Assembly (NCBI RefSeq): GCF_004027225.2
Contig: NC_044289.2
Span: 3,461,761-3,525,760 of the forward strand
Length of the DNA stretch: 64,000 nucleotides
From: Strigops habroptila
Taxonomy: Eukaryota; Chordata; Aves; Psittaciformes; Psittacidae
Reading direction: 5' to 3'
Each line of letters opens with the position of its first letter. Position 1 is the first letter of the stretch. The notes beneath the pieces are model-generated. The model did no database searches, had not been told where the DNA came from, and saw only the letters and a program-made list of their open reading frames with translations. A program made the translations under genes and the position numbers. Positions 46,161-57,920 of this stretch are shown here, in pieces.

Positions 46161-49100
46161 GCCCCCCCCGGCACCCCATCGCTTGGCCAGGAGCAGGACA
46201 GTGGGTTCGGCTGTGGCCAGACCCGTAGCGTGCACTCGGATGGGCAGTGTGTGTGTGTACATGAAGCCTGTCTGTCCTAGCATCCTCTGCTACTTGGGCT
46301 CGGGAAGGTGGATAACTGGAGTTTTCGTTAATTTCCCAACACAGGAGGTTTGTCACCAGAAGAGTTGCGCTCTGAAAGCAATGAGGTTGGCAGGAGATCA
46401 GGGAGGCGTGCTGCTGGAGCAGGGTAGATGGTTAGTTAGCCTGTGCCTTGCACCGTCATGACCTCCTGACCGTTCTTCTCACCTGTGCTTGTGTGCACAG
46501 CGTTTGTTTATCCACAGTCTGGAAAGGACGGTCCTGGGCTGAGGAGAGAGGTGCCAGACGGAGCTGCGATGTCTGTGGGTAATGGCATGTCCAGGCTCAC
46601 AGCCTGGATGGGCCATTTACACAATCACAGCCTGTTGATAAGTCATAGTTCAGTGAAGGGAGAAAAGCAGTTAAAAGCACATCCCAAAGCTCAGAGGAAA
46701 TGAGGGAATTTTGAAGTGTGATTGCTCATAGGGAAGCAATGTAAAGATAGATGCTGACGCTAATGTGGAAACCACCCTGAAAGCTGAATTCCCGATACTG
46801 AGAAGGAATTACCAAGTGGCGGAAATTACAGAGTGTGGATGAATACTCTCTCATGTTGCTTAGTGCAGAGTGTGTGGAGAAGTTCAGAGTGAGGTTGTTA
46901 TCCCTTAAGGCAGTTACAAATATTAGCCTGTCAAAGCATGTGGTCTTGAAACAGCCGGTGGCCCATGCAGCTACAGCGGGAGGAGGGCACAATGGTGGGC
47001 AAGAGTGTTCACATCCCCCTGGGTTTGCAGAACACTGGTACCTGGTTGATGGGCTCCTAATCTCACTGCCAGGGAGGGCTCTTCATTTTGTCTGCCTTGA
47101 AGAAAAGGCCCCACAGAAGGAGGTTGGGTCAGATCATCTGCTTTAATCTCGTTGTCCAGAAGTCAGGCCTCTGGGTCTGATCTCCTTTCTCCAAGCTCCC
47201 TTTGCAGTTGCAGTGGAGAAACAGGCGCTTCTGGTGGTGATTCATCTTCCCAGTCTTGGACACCTCTCTCTGGATGAGACAAATTACATGCTGGAGGTGC
47301 CTGGGCTTTTTCATTGACTGCAAGGGGAGCCCAGCATAACTGGCTTAGGCTTTGGCAATGAGGAGTTGATGAAACAAATCCCACTCAGTGTGTCTGCTCA
47401 TGGTGTGTGCAGGGACTGGTGAGATTCCCTGGTTCTCTTAGACTGAGCACTGAGAGGAGAGACAGGCCTTTGAAATCCTGCTTAGAAATAATCGAAGCTG
47501 AAGGAGACTGATGTGCCTAAAGCCATAGCCTCACAGTGGGTATGTGAAACCATTTCCTCTCTCAGCTGCGAAACTTTCTGCAACCTTGGGCAAGTTGTTT
47601 GAATGTTTCTTTCTGAATCGTGACAGGAAGAGATAAATGTTTATGTAGGTGCTCAGGTTTACAATATTTAACCATGTCTGATATTAGGGCTTTTCATCTG
47701 GGTCCTGCTGACAGATCTGAAGTGCTTGCACTGACCTTAGGCCAGCATGTACAACAAGGCCATAGACACTGGCAGGAAAGGGTGACAAGTGCCTGGGATG
47801 CTTCCTGTGATTCAGCAACACCTAAAGCATCATTTCTTAGGCACTTTTGATATGCCTGTGGCTCAGCGTCCATTGGTGAAGTGCTAATATTAACCCTGGT
47901 GAGCCACACAGCTGTTTTCTAGGGGTAGGCACATAAATATGTGTTACAGCCTTTGGCAGTTTATAGCTAGAACAGGTAACAGTGTCCTGGTAGGCTGAAC
48001 GCTGGATCACTTGGTTCTTGGGCCTGGTGTTTGCCCAAGAACACTGTTGAGTTTTATCTTTGCTCTCAAGAAAGTGAACAGTCAGCTGTAGACTGATAAC
48101 TTTCAGAAGCACAAATGATATGCATTGCTTTGCTTATCAGCCCAGTGATTTCTGCTGTAGTATAAATACAGTTGCTGGTAATGTCAGGAGGTTGCTTGAT
48201 TCCTTTGGATGTGTATTACAGAGAAGTGGTTCAGTGCTCAGTGTGAAACTAATGATCCAGAAAGAAAGAAGAAATGTGGGGCTGTTTTGAAACTTTGGGA
48301 TGTTCTATGTTAGTTTAAGGCACATACTAACTCTCATGAACATGCTTGTCTTACATGGATACTTCCAATGGGCAGAAATTAAAATGGCTCTTTCAGGAAC
48401 TTAGTCTTGGTTTTCATATGCTGTAAAGTAAAAGGCTTAAGCTGTTAACTCTTCCCTTGCACCAGTGTTCGGGAGGGTGAAATAAACTGTTTTTTTAAAG
48501 CAGTCAGAGAAAAGAGAAGTTTTTTGATTTGCAGCTTCTCTGTGGATAGAAAAGAGCATGTACTTCAGGTAGAGCTCATGCAGTTGACTCTTAAAAGCAG
48601 GACTGGAGTGGAATAGTGAGCTGAGTACAGTTTCCATCAGCCTGAGCTGCCAAGGCTTTGCAGCTACCTTGAGATGTTGCCATAAACCACTGCAGAGGGG
48701 AGGAGGACTGCTTGGGTTTCACTTCTGCTGGCAGGAATCAAAGGTAAACCCTTTGATTTCAGAAGAAGGAGGCAGCTGTAAAACTCAGGAAGGTGAGAAG
48801 TGAATGTGTCTCTGATGTAGCAAGTCCCGGAGGCAGCGCTTCCACCCAGGCTGGTGATCTACCTGGACCTTTTCCAGATGGAAGACCACCTTCCTGAAGG
48901 CACTTGTCCAGCCAGTGCCTGGGGCAGAAAACTGCTCCCTTGTCCCTGTCACCTTCCCATCCCTCCCATATCCCACATGTGTGCACACCCATGTTTGATT
49001 CAGCTATCAAGGGGTCATGGTCATCGTTTCAGCTGTGTTTGCGCACTCCAGGTTACTCAACCCTGACCTTAGAGCTCAGCTAAAATGCTCTTTACTCCAT

Positions 49101-50518
49101 TTCATGTTCTTCTAGAGAAAAGCACTAACTTCTATGAGTAGTAACTTACTCAGCATTTGGACTTTGAGGTCAAAATCTGCACATGTTTTCCTCGAAGGTG
49201 TGCTTTGCAGTCTTGGTATATATAATTTAAAGGATCAGACTCTTCAGGCAGGGATTTTCTCCAGTGTAGATTTATGTTAGTATTTAAGATAGTAGCTGAT
49301 AATAGCCCTCAACCTTGGCTTGCAAGGATATTTTCAGAAGATAAATGGCATGTCCATAGGAGACACTTTGAAGCTTTTTGAGTTATTACAGAATGGTTTT
49401 GAATGGAAGGTATAGCGGGTTCTTTTTGTGGATATCGTAAAATAATCAGATGGATACTTAGTGATTGCTTGCAGAACTACTGCTGCTTGTCTCTGTGTGG
49501 ACTCAAGAGACGCACCAGTTTGTTAGCATTGATACCAGCTCCTCCCTCAACTACATGTCCATGTTTCTAATCCTCATGATCTCTTGGGAGTTGGTCTGTC
49601 ACTTCCTAATAGTGCACCTAGTTGCTGTAGCAGCAAATTCCTCCAAATATGTCACCTGGGATGCTCCCACCTGGCTTTCACATGCATTTTATCACACCAT
49701 TTCTGACAGGAGGCAACAAGAGGAGGAGGAGAAGGAGGTATAAAATCCTAAAGGAAACAAAACAGGGAGGCTGTACGTGGTTGGTGTGTGTGTGGGAATA
49801 GGCTGGGCTGGCTGGGGACTGGTGAGGGATGGTTGGGTTGAGCAGTCACCGGCACTGGTGGGACTGGGCTGGTGGCAGCGCTGGGGAGCCCATCCAGGGA
49901 CGCTGCTGACGCCAGCAAAGACTTCAGAGTGGTGAGCACACAAATGCTAAGCCAAATAACTCATTACATCTGGGCTATCTTTTGTGTCTGCTAGCCAACA
50001 CATATTTGCTTTATACTTCTAAAGTTGTTGTGCATCCTGCCCGCGGACACTCTTTGCATCTGGCCGGAGGTGCTTGAGCAAATGGAGATGGAAGAGGGGC
50101 TGTAGTATGGGGTACATCTGTATGGTCACATATGGTCCTGGCCAGGCAGATGCTCCTGGTTGTCTGCTGGAGCACGGTCAGCTTTCTTATGTGCGTATTG
50201 TGGGATACTCACACAAGTATTTTGTGGCTATGTTCTTGGGAGCAAATGTTTCGTTTCTGTGGGTCTTGGTTAAACAGAAACTGAATGTAACACTTTTTAA
50301 AGCATGGGTATTTCTCAGCCTGTGGCATTTCCAGGTGCAGATGAGATTAATTTGCGTATCTTAGGTGATGGCAGGTAATTGCATGTGCAGGGGAGGGTCT
50401 GGAGTCAGGATGTTAAAACACAAAGGAGTCAAATGGTTCCCGTGTTCCTCCCCTCCCCTGCTGTGCAAGCTCTTTTGCATTAAAACACCCTGTCTAGCAG
50501 ATCTGCGGGGAGGAATCT

Positions 50519-50541
50519 TCCCTCCTCCTCCTCCTCCTCCC
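50519..50541. repeat. (CCT)n microsatellite
   Basis: About seven uninterrupted CTC/CCT triplets in the intron. Confidence 0.9.
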
Positions 50542-50579
50542 TGATTAGGTTCGGTGGTGCTGAGGAGTCACTGCTGAAT

Positions 50580-51200
50580 TGTGACTGTAAAACACTGAGC
50601 ATTGAGGGGAGATGGAAAAAAACCTTCGAAACATTTGCCTTCACCCTGCCAGCGCGTCTGTGGGTCGGTTATGGGCTTTATCTTCTGACATCATTAGGAC
50701 CTCTGACATTTCTAGCTTAGAAACAATAACTTGCCTTATCCGTCCTCATGTTTTTCTAATTAAAGACAAAGCTTGGTAAATATTTTTTAAATGATTGAAT
50801 TTCCCAAGTATGGAAAACACATGTGGGGAGTCGGGCTGGCTGCGTCCAACGCGCCCGTTCCCACAGCGGCCCTCGGAGCCCGCGAGTGCGAACACACAGT
50901 TAGAGCTGTGGGTGACAGGTTTAGCTGGGATGATTGGCAAAGGATTTATAAAGCAGGAGGGGATTTACTTCACCCTCCCTCTTCTTCCCCCTTCTGTCCC
51001 CCCCCACCCCGACCCCCACCTCAGAAATAGGAAATTGGGATCACATTAAACCCTAATTGGTTTGGCTCCAGAGCTAGTTCAGTGGCTGCCAAATAGTTAA
51101 TTTATTGCGTGAGAGTTTGGCCATGTGTTGAGAGGCAGATTTGCTTCAAGCAAGGGATCTCTGTAAACTGTACATCCATTCCCGTGCCAGGGCCTGTTTA
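50580..51200. promoter_or_regulatory. Repeat-free AT-rich block, candidate conserved element
   Basis: Unique sequence with closely spaced homeobox-like and GATA-like words (CTAATTAAAG near 50757, TTTATCTTCTGACATC near 50678, CCCTAATTGG near 51051), interrupted by a C-rich run at 50998-51020. Compared with neighbouring intron it lacks any CR1 or simple repeat. Conservation cannot be judged without an alignment. Confidence 0.3.
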
Positions 51201-54200
51201 CAGCGGCACCAGAGCGCGGTGCGGGAGGTGCTTTCCATCCCCATCCCCTCGCAGGGCAGCGCGGGGGGGACCCTGCTGCTCGCTCCCCAGCCAAAGCGCT
51301 TCCAGGAATAGTTGCCTAAAAGAGCTTAAAGTGGTTTGAGCTGGACTTGGCGACCAGCGTTTGGAAACTGCCGGCTAGATAAGAAGTGGGAGGCTCTCGA
51401 GAGAATAAATGCATCTGTTTGGGAGATAGCAGCAGGCCTGGGCTGTCACCGCGGAGCAGGGCCAGGTGGGGAGTCCCCGGGGTGGCAACATGGCCTTTCC
51501 TGGATGAGGTGAGGAGGGCAAATGGGAAGCAGGCTCATCTGGCTGGCTTCCCGTGGCCCCACAGAAGCCCTCCTTGTCCCTGCCCTTCTCCATGAGGTCA
51601 CTTGGCTGTTGGACATCCTGGATTTCTCGTTGTTTGCTGTTGGACCCAAGGCATCCAGTTGTGTTTGGCTCTTGTGAAGTTTCTGGAAGTTGGGCTCCAG
51701 CAGGAGAGCTCGCATGGGCTTGAAGGACAAGCAGCCCTCACTTAGGCCATGGCCATCGCTGCGTTCACCAGCACTTGAAAGGGAGTTATTTGGATTAAAG
51801 AGGATGCTGCAGCCAGCAGTTAAGACTCACTGCTAATACAGCTCTGGTTTTGGAGTATAATTTGAAAGAGGCTGTGCAAGGAATAAATCCATGGCTGTGG
51901 CATTTTCTTTCATTTCTCACTGAGTTAAATAACAAACTTTGTGTAAGGGAGCTGCTTCCAGCTCCGAGGCAACAGAATTATTCCCGCCACGCTCAGCGGT
52001 GCCCTTTCTGTGTCAGCTGCTATTTCCATTGTGAACTTGATACCTGAAGGCTCAATATTGTGACCCTTTAATTTTCAGCTGCTAAAACGTACCGTGCGAG
52101 TTGGCTAAAAGGGAAGAGCTCAGAGGGGAACTGGAAATAGTTAGGCTGTGGGAGCATGTGTTTCTTGGGGTATTTCTTAAGTGCTGAGTGTTTAGGAGAA
52201 ATTGATAGGTAGCAGCAATGCACACGTCGCAGTACTTTTCCTTCTGTAGCTCTCGCTTCCTGGGATGTAATAAAATCCATTAAGTTCTATTTATGATCTA
52301 AGGCCCAATATAGTAATAGTTTTATTTGGGTAATTGTGGCTGTTCCACCGATAATCAGAGCACTGAACACGTCCTGGCCTACTGCAGAACCCAGGCTGTG
52401 TACTTAGAGGGGTACAGGGTTGGCGCAGCCAAACATCAGCCAGTTTTCCTGAGGAGTCAGAGAGACAACAGCTCAACAAGAAAAAGCCTGGATCAAGCCT
52501 TTGTAGGAAGGCAGCTCCTGCCCGTGGCTGCTGTGCTGGGGCTGTGCTTCCCTTTATTTGCCAGCATGGAGCTGCTGGCAGGGTTAGGTAGGCTAAGGGG
52601 AGACAAACTAGGCAGGTATAGGAAGCAAACAGTGATGGTTTGTTTGGGAGAGCATCTTTTCATCCCGAGGTCTGAAGGCAGGTTAAACCTTCCTCAGGGA
52701 AGCACTCCCCACTTGTGTATCTCCTGCCTAGTTTGAAATGCAGCCATTTCCGGGATGAGCTACTGTAATTACTTTAAAGTACACCGTACTTCCAGCACTG
52801 TTGGCAAGAAGGAAGGAGGAATGCTGTGCTCCTTCGCCAGACAAAATAGACATCAACAACTGGGAGTCTTCTCAAAGAGCGGGTCTATCTTCTCTGCCAT
52901 TAAACCCAAGTTGGATGGAAGCCTTGTGCCCATTTTGCTTCCGCGGTGCGAGTGTGGTGTTCTGCAGCACACAGCCCGCGTTCACACGAGGATTGAAAGC
53001 AGCAAATTCCAGCCAGAAATTCTTTCTAGTGCTTTGCTTTCCTTCTGCTGTTTGCTTCCCTCTTCACACTCCAGATGCCAATGGAGCACCTTCCCGTGGT
53101 GACGATACATGCCGTACTTGATGCAGGGCTGAGAAACTCATCTTCAGGAACATTCTTTCGGTGCATTCCCACTCCTAAACTGTCACAGAGCAGGAAGCAC
53201 TGAAAAACCTTCAAGCCAAGCTTGAGATCACTTGTGTCAGCCTAAACACCTACCTCCTGTTTGAGCCTGGGCATGTACTTCAGTGTGTGTCAGTGCTTGT
53301 GCCGCGGTTGGATGTCTGAACAAGCAGATGCATCCAGGTTTCCACCTTTCTGAGCATCGCCTGCTCCCTTCTCCTTCCCCTTCATAGGTGGAAGTTGTAT
53401 TAAACTTGATCTCCTCATCGTGGAACCATCTACTTCCCAGGACTGATTTTTTTTGCCAGGACATCTGCTTAGAGATGGAGAGAAAAGGCAGCAAACTTGA
53501 GGATCCTTCCCAGAAAAAAATATATGGGAAATCTGTGGCAGCCACGAAGCAAATTAGTTTAACAGATCTGGAAGGGCATCCCTGGGTCCTTCCCGGAGCT
53601 GAAATAGTTCAAGGCTGTGTGATGGAAAAGCACAGAGGCAGGAACAGCTCCTTAACCTGGTCTCTGCTGTCATCCCTGCATCCATTTCTCCAGCCAAGGC
53701 ACTCCTCACCTGTAAAGCTGTACACACAAAGGAGAGGTGAGAATTTAGAGACACGGGCAGCCCTGTACCCACACGGACTTTAGCATCACTGTCCCTGCTG
53801 CCGATATCTGACAGCACCTGCTTGGTCTTGCTCTAGTTTTCCAGCACTGCTCTGAAAATGTTCACAGGCACTTTTCCTCTTGTTTCTTCTTGAATATACT
53901 TGTCTCATTGAATAAGCTGATTTTTTTACCCTGGGTAATATTGATTTTAGGAAGAGGAAAAATAAACCCTCTTTGTGCATGGGAATGGGTAAACAACTAT
54001 GAAAGCTGCTGGGCAGGGCGTTTTGAGATGGTTCTTCATTTGCCTGCTACCAGTTTTAGTTAAACGTTGAGGCTTCAGTCACTGCAGCAACTGTGTTCAG
54101 CAAGTTTTATTTCCCATTTAATAATTACAGCAGTTTCCCTCGAGCCCTGTACCTCTAATTTAAGCTAAGCTTGAAATAAAGTTAATGGAATGAAATTTGT

Positions 54201-54534
54201 TATCTTTTTATGGTAAAATATAGTCACAAAAATAACATTTGTAGACTCAATCACTACTTCTGAATACCATTTACCACATATCCTTGATCCTCCATCAGTG
54301 CTGATGACTCCTCTGATGGTGTATGGACAGTTGAGCATCAGAGACCGGGATCTTATAATGCAGAAATTCCTGCTTTCAGTCTCACAGACACCATACAAGA
54401 TAGTTTGGTTGGCATAGATTCTCTGCTTTCCCTTTTGTGTATGTCAATAAGGGTTGCCTCAGTTCCCACCAGCACTGCACCTTCACTGTCCTGCTGATGC
54501 TCTTGTGGTGTAAGGCAGCCCAAGCAGCTCTGGA

Positions 54535-54872
54535 GAATCCCAGACTGGTTTGGGTTGGAAGAGACCTTAAAGCTCATCCAGTTCCAAGCCCCTGCCACGG
54601 GCAGGGACACCTTCCACTAGAGCAGGTTGCTCCAAGCCCCTGTGTCCAACCTGGCCTTGAACACTGCCAGGGATGGGGCAGCCACAGCTCCTCTGGGCAC
54701 CCTGTGCCAGCGCCTCAGCACCCTCACAGGGAAGAGCTTCTGCCTCAGAGCTCATCTCAATCTCCCCTCTGGCAGGTTAAAGCCATTCCCCTTGTCCTGT
54801 CCCTACAGGCCCTTGTCCAAAGCCCCTCTCCAGGTTTCCTGGAGTCCCTTTAGCCACTGGGAGCTGCTTTAA
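54535..54872 (-). mobile_element. CR1 LINE 3' fragment, left arm of inverted pair
   Basis: GAATCCCAGACTGGTTTGGG, then about 330 bp of young-group tail to GGGAGCTGCTTTAA. Abuts an opposite copy with no spacer. Confidence 0.93.
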
Positions 54873-55023
54873 GGCTGCCCCATCCCTGGCAGTGTTCAAG
54901 GCCAGGTTGGACACAGGGGCTTGGAGCAACCTGCTCTAGTGGAAGGTGTCCCTGCCCGTGGCAGGGGTTGGAGCTGGATGAGCTTTAAGGTCCCTTCCAA
55001 CACAAACCATTCCATGATTCGAT
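54873..55023 (+). mobile_element. CR1 LINE tail, right arm of inverted pair
   Basis: GGCTGCCCCATCCCTGGCAG to CATTCCATGATTCGATGG. Complementary to 54541-54683, with a 189-bp loop. Confidence 0.93.
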
Positions 55024-56370
55024 GGTCAGCAGGAACAACCGAGGTGAGGAGGAGCCGATGGACATTGTGCCTGTGCCTGTGCACATCCAGCACGCCAGGA
55101 ATTCAAATCTGTCACTGATGGTGTTGGCCAAATGTCTGTGCTTCCCGAGCAGCAGCTCCGTGGATGGAGATGCACCTCTTCACACCTGTTTTATAACACA
55201 GAAGCAAAATATTTGGGGCATCCAAATAGTTTATACCCCGACAAACAAATCCTGGCAGTGGGAGCGTGAGTTTCCATCTCATTAAGCTGCTGGCAAAGCT
55301 CTGGTAATTCCAGTCAGTGATACAGCACAGGAATGATCCCTCGACACGACTGGTTGTGTCAGGTCAGAGCATCGCTGGGTTTTCTCAGCAGTTGCATGTT
55401 TATACTTGAGGGTAAAACAAAGTGTTGAAATGTCAGTTCATTGGGTTCTTCTTTGGTGCCGGAGCAAGGTCTTGTGAGGTCAGAAACAAGTGTGTGTACA
55501 ATGAGCAGAAAGTGGATTTCTACACTTCACTTGTAATGAGGAATTGTTTTCAAATGGTTTTATTGTAATGCAAAACCTGGCACTGATTCTTTGTCTGGCA
55601 GAGGCTTGAAGGTTCAGCTTGGAGGTCACCAGCTCAACTGCAGCTCAGGTTGGCTTTGATGAAGTTCCTGCTGTCTCAGTGCTGTTTGTTGGTCTGTATG
55701 AAATCAGCTGGTGGTTTTGGTCCAGTTTCTTGAGGACAGGTCAGCTACACCATGGTCAGCCTCATTTTTGGCATGCAAGAGGTGTGCTGTGAGTTGAAGA
55801 GATGGAGTTGGGTGAGCTGGAGATTGTGGTGTCCTCTTGTCTCCTCCAGCAGGCAGAGGATGGGGCATTTTGTTGAAGGGGTGGCACTTGGGTCTTAACA
55901 GCCATGGGAAATGTGCCTCCAGTGCTGCTACAGATTTATGGTGCCTTGCAAACAAGCAGGTCTGCTCTCCTGCCTCCTGTTATGTTACACAGCTTGAGAC
56001 AGGTACTTAGAAAATTCAGTTTAGAGGTCCATCATCCGGTTCCAGGGATGTAGGGCTTTTATAACATATGCTTTATCAAAGTTCCCATAGTTTCCTCATT
56101 AAACCAGGATTATTCCTCTTGCATTAGCCGTACTGCAAGGGTGAAGAAGACAGCCACAGTCCATTTTCATAGTCAACTTCTGCAGGCAGAGATGTACTGT
56201 GAAACAGCCAAGGCAAGGGGCAGACTGAGTGCTCAGGAGACATGGGGATGCAGGTGTTGGGAAATGGGACCCCAGAGGAGCTTTCACAAATGCTGCTTTG
56301 ATTGGACTTGACTCCTGAAAACATGGAAGAATTTTAGTGGGCTGCACCTCCAGCACTTCTCATTCAAACG
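55024..56370 (+). other. Intron-like, nothing identified
   Basis: Unique sequence between CR1 copies. Confidence 0.5.
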
Positions 56371-56543
56371 TAGAATCCCAGCCTGGTTTGAGTTGGAAAG
56401 GACCTTAAGATCATCCAGTTCCAACCCCTGCCATGGGCAGGGACACCTTCCACTAGAGCAGGTTGCTCCAAGCCCCTGTGTCCAACCTGGCCTTGAACAC
56501 TGCCAGGGATGGGGCAGCCACAGCTTCTCTGGGCAACCTGCAG
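56371..56543 (-). mobile_element. CR1 LINE tail
   Basis: TAGAATCCCAGCCTGGTTTG, then the tail to CTTCTCTGGGCAACCTG. Confidence 0.92.
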
Positions 56544-57540
56544 TGCCAGTGGCATCTCCGAGACTCCTTCTGGCATTGAACAGCCTCTGTTGTTGGTGAG
56601 AACCTTGGGGGCGAGTTTGCAGCTTTGCCATATGCCAAAACAAGCAAGCAGGAAAAAACTTTTCATGTGCGCAAGAATCTTCTGTAGTCAATACAAGTTG
56701 CCCCTGCAGACTTCTTGAACCAATTCCTGTCAGTTTGGCTCTGCAAGATCTAAATTTTGCCCTCAAATTCTCTCTTTTCTTCCAAAACTTTATTACATCT
56801 TACAGCTTTTTTCCCATATGACTGGGGTTCTGAATGAGGTTCAAGTCATCTAAAACTCACTGCTGGCTCTAACAAACAGCTTCTTTTCCTGCTGCTGCAG
56901 CGTCCAGACGTTTGGAGCCTATTGGGAAGTGGTTTTATTTGGGTTTTTTTAAGTGCAGTGTCTGTCTTTACAGTTTGTAATCACATAGATCCATATTCTT
57001 GTGTTCTTAATATAAATATTGTCATCACTGAACAAGGACTGGCAGGAAAACAGTGACAAGAAACGCTGAAGCAGCACTGCTAGTAAGGTAGATGCATTAC
57101 GCTGCTGTTTAGTTGTAAAAAGTCTTCAAAAAGAAGGAATGCTTAGACTAGAAGCCTGCTCAGACTGCAGTATTAACATGCAGAGAGGTGTTCCTTGAAA
57201 CGGCTGCTGTAAAAATCCCTCACAAAATAGTTTTACTACTTCTCTTGCTCTGCTCATAACAACGTTCTCCAGCGGATGTGTATTTGTCATCTGTTTTCCT
57301 AGATCTGAGAGGTAACATTCAAAGTACTCACGCTATAGCTTGGAGCACCAGGTCAGGAGCAGATAACGGCACATGTGGTGTCCTTCTCCTGCACCAGGCC
57401 TGGTGGTGGCTGGGCTCAGCTTGGGTGATGCTGGAGGAGCTGCAGCGTGCCGGGGCTGAGTGCCACCAGCAGCCCTGGTCGGCTTGGTGCAACCCAAGTG
57501 TTGTGCTAGGTGCAACTGGTTGGAAGTGTATGATCAGGGC
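56544..57540 (+). other. Intron-like, nothing identified
   Basis: AT-rich unique sequence, no exon recognised. Confidence 0.5.
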
Positions 57541-57920
57541 TTGTTCAGCTGGAGAAGAGAGGGCTCCAGGGAGAGCTTAGAGCAGCTCTCAGTGCCTAAA
57601 GGGGCTACAAGAAACCTGGAAAGGTGCTTTGGGCAAGGGCCTGTAGGGACAGGACAAGGGGAATGGCTTGAACCTGCCAGAGGGGAGACTGACATGAGCT
57701 CTGAGGCAGAAGCTCTTCCCTGTGAGGGTGCTGAGGCGCTGGCACAGGGTGCCCAGAGAAGCTGTGGCTGCCCCATCCCTGGCAGTGTTCAAGGCCAGGT
57801 TGGACACAGGGGCTTGGAGCAACCTGCTCTAGTGGAAGGTGTCCATGCCCGTGGCTGGGGGTTGGACCTGGATGAGCTTTAAGGTCCCTTCCGACACAAA
57901 CCACTCTGGGATTCTATGAT
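57541..57920 (+). mobile_element. CR1 LINE 3' fragment, young group
   Basis: From TTGTTCAGCTGGAGAAGAGA to CTCTGGGATTCTATGAT. About 380 bp. Confidence 0.93.

Larger units (their letters stand above)
46161..54534 (+). other. Intron-like, 8.4 kb without CR1
   Basis: Unique, AT-richer than the left half. Open frames of 100-136 codons (50074, 52326, 53388) match no family I know. Confidence 0.5.
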
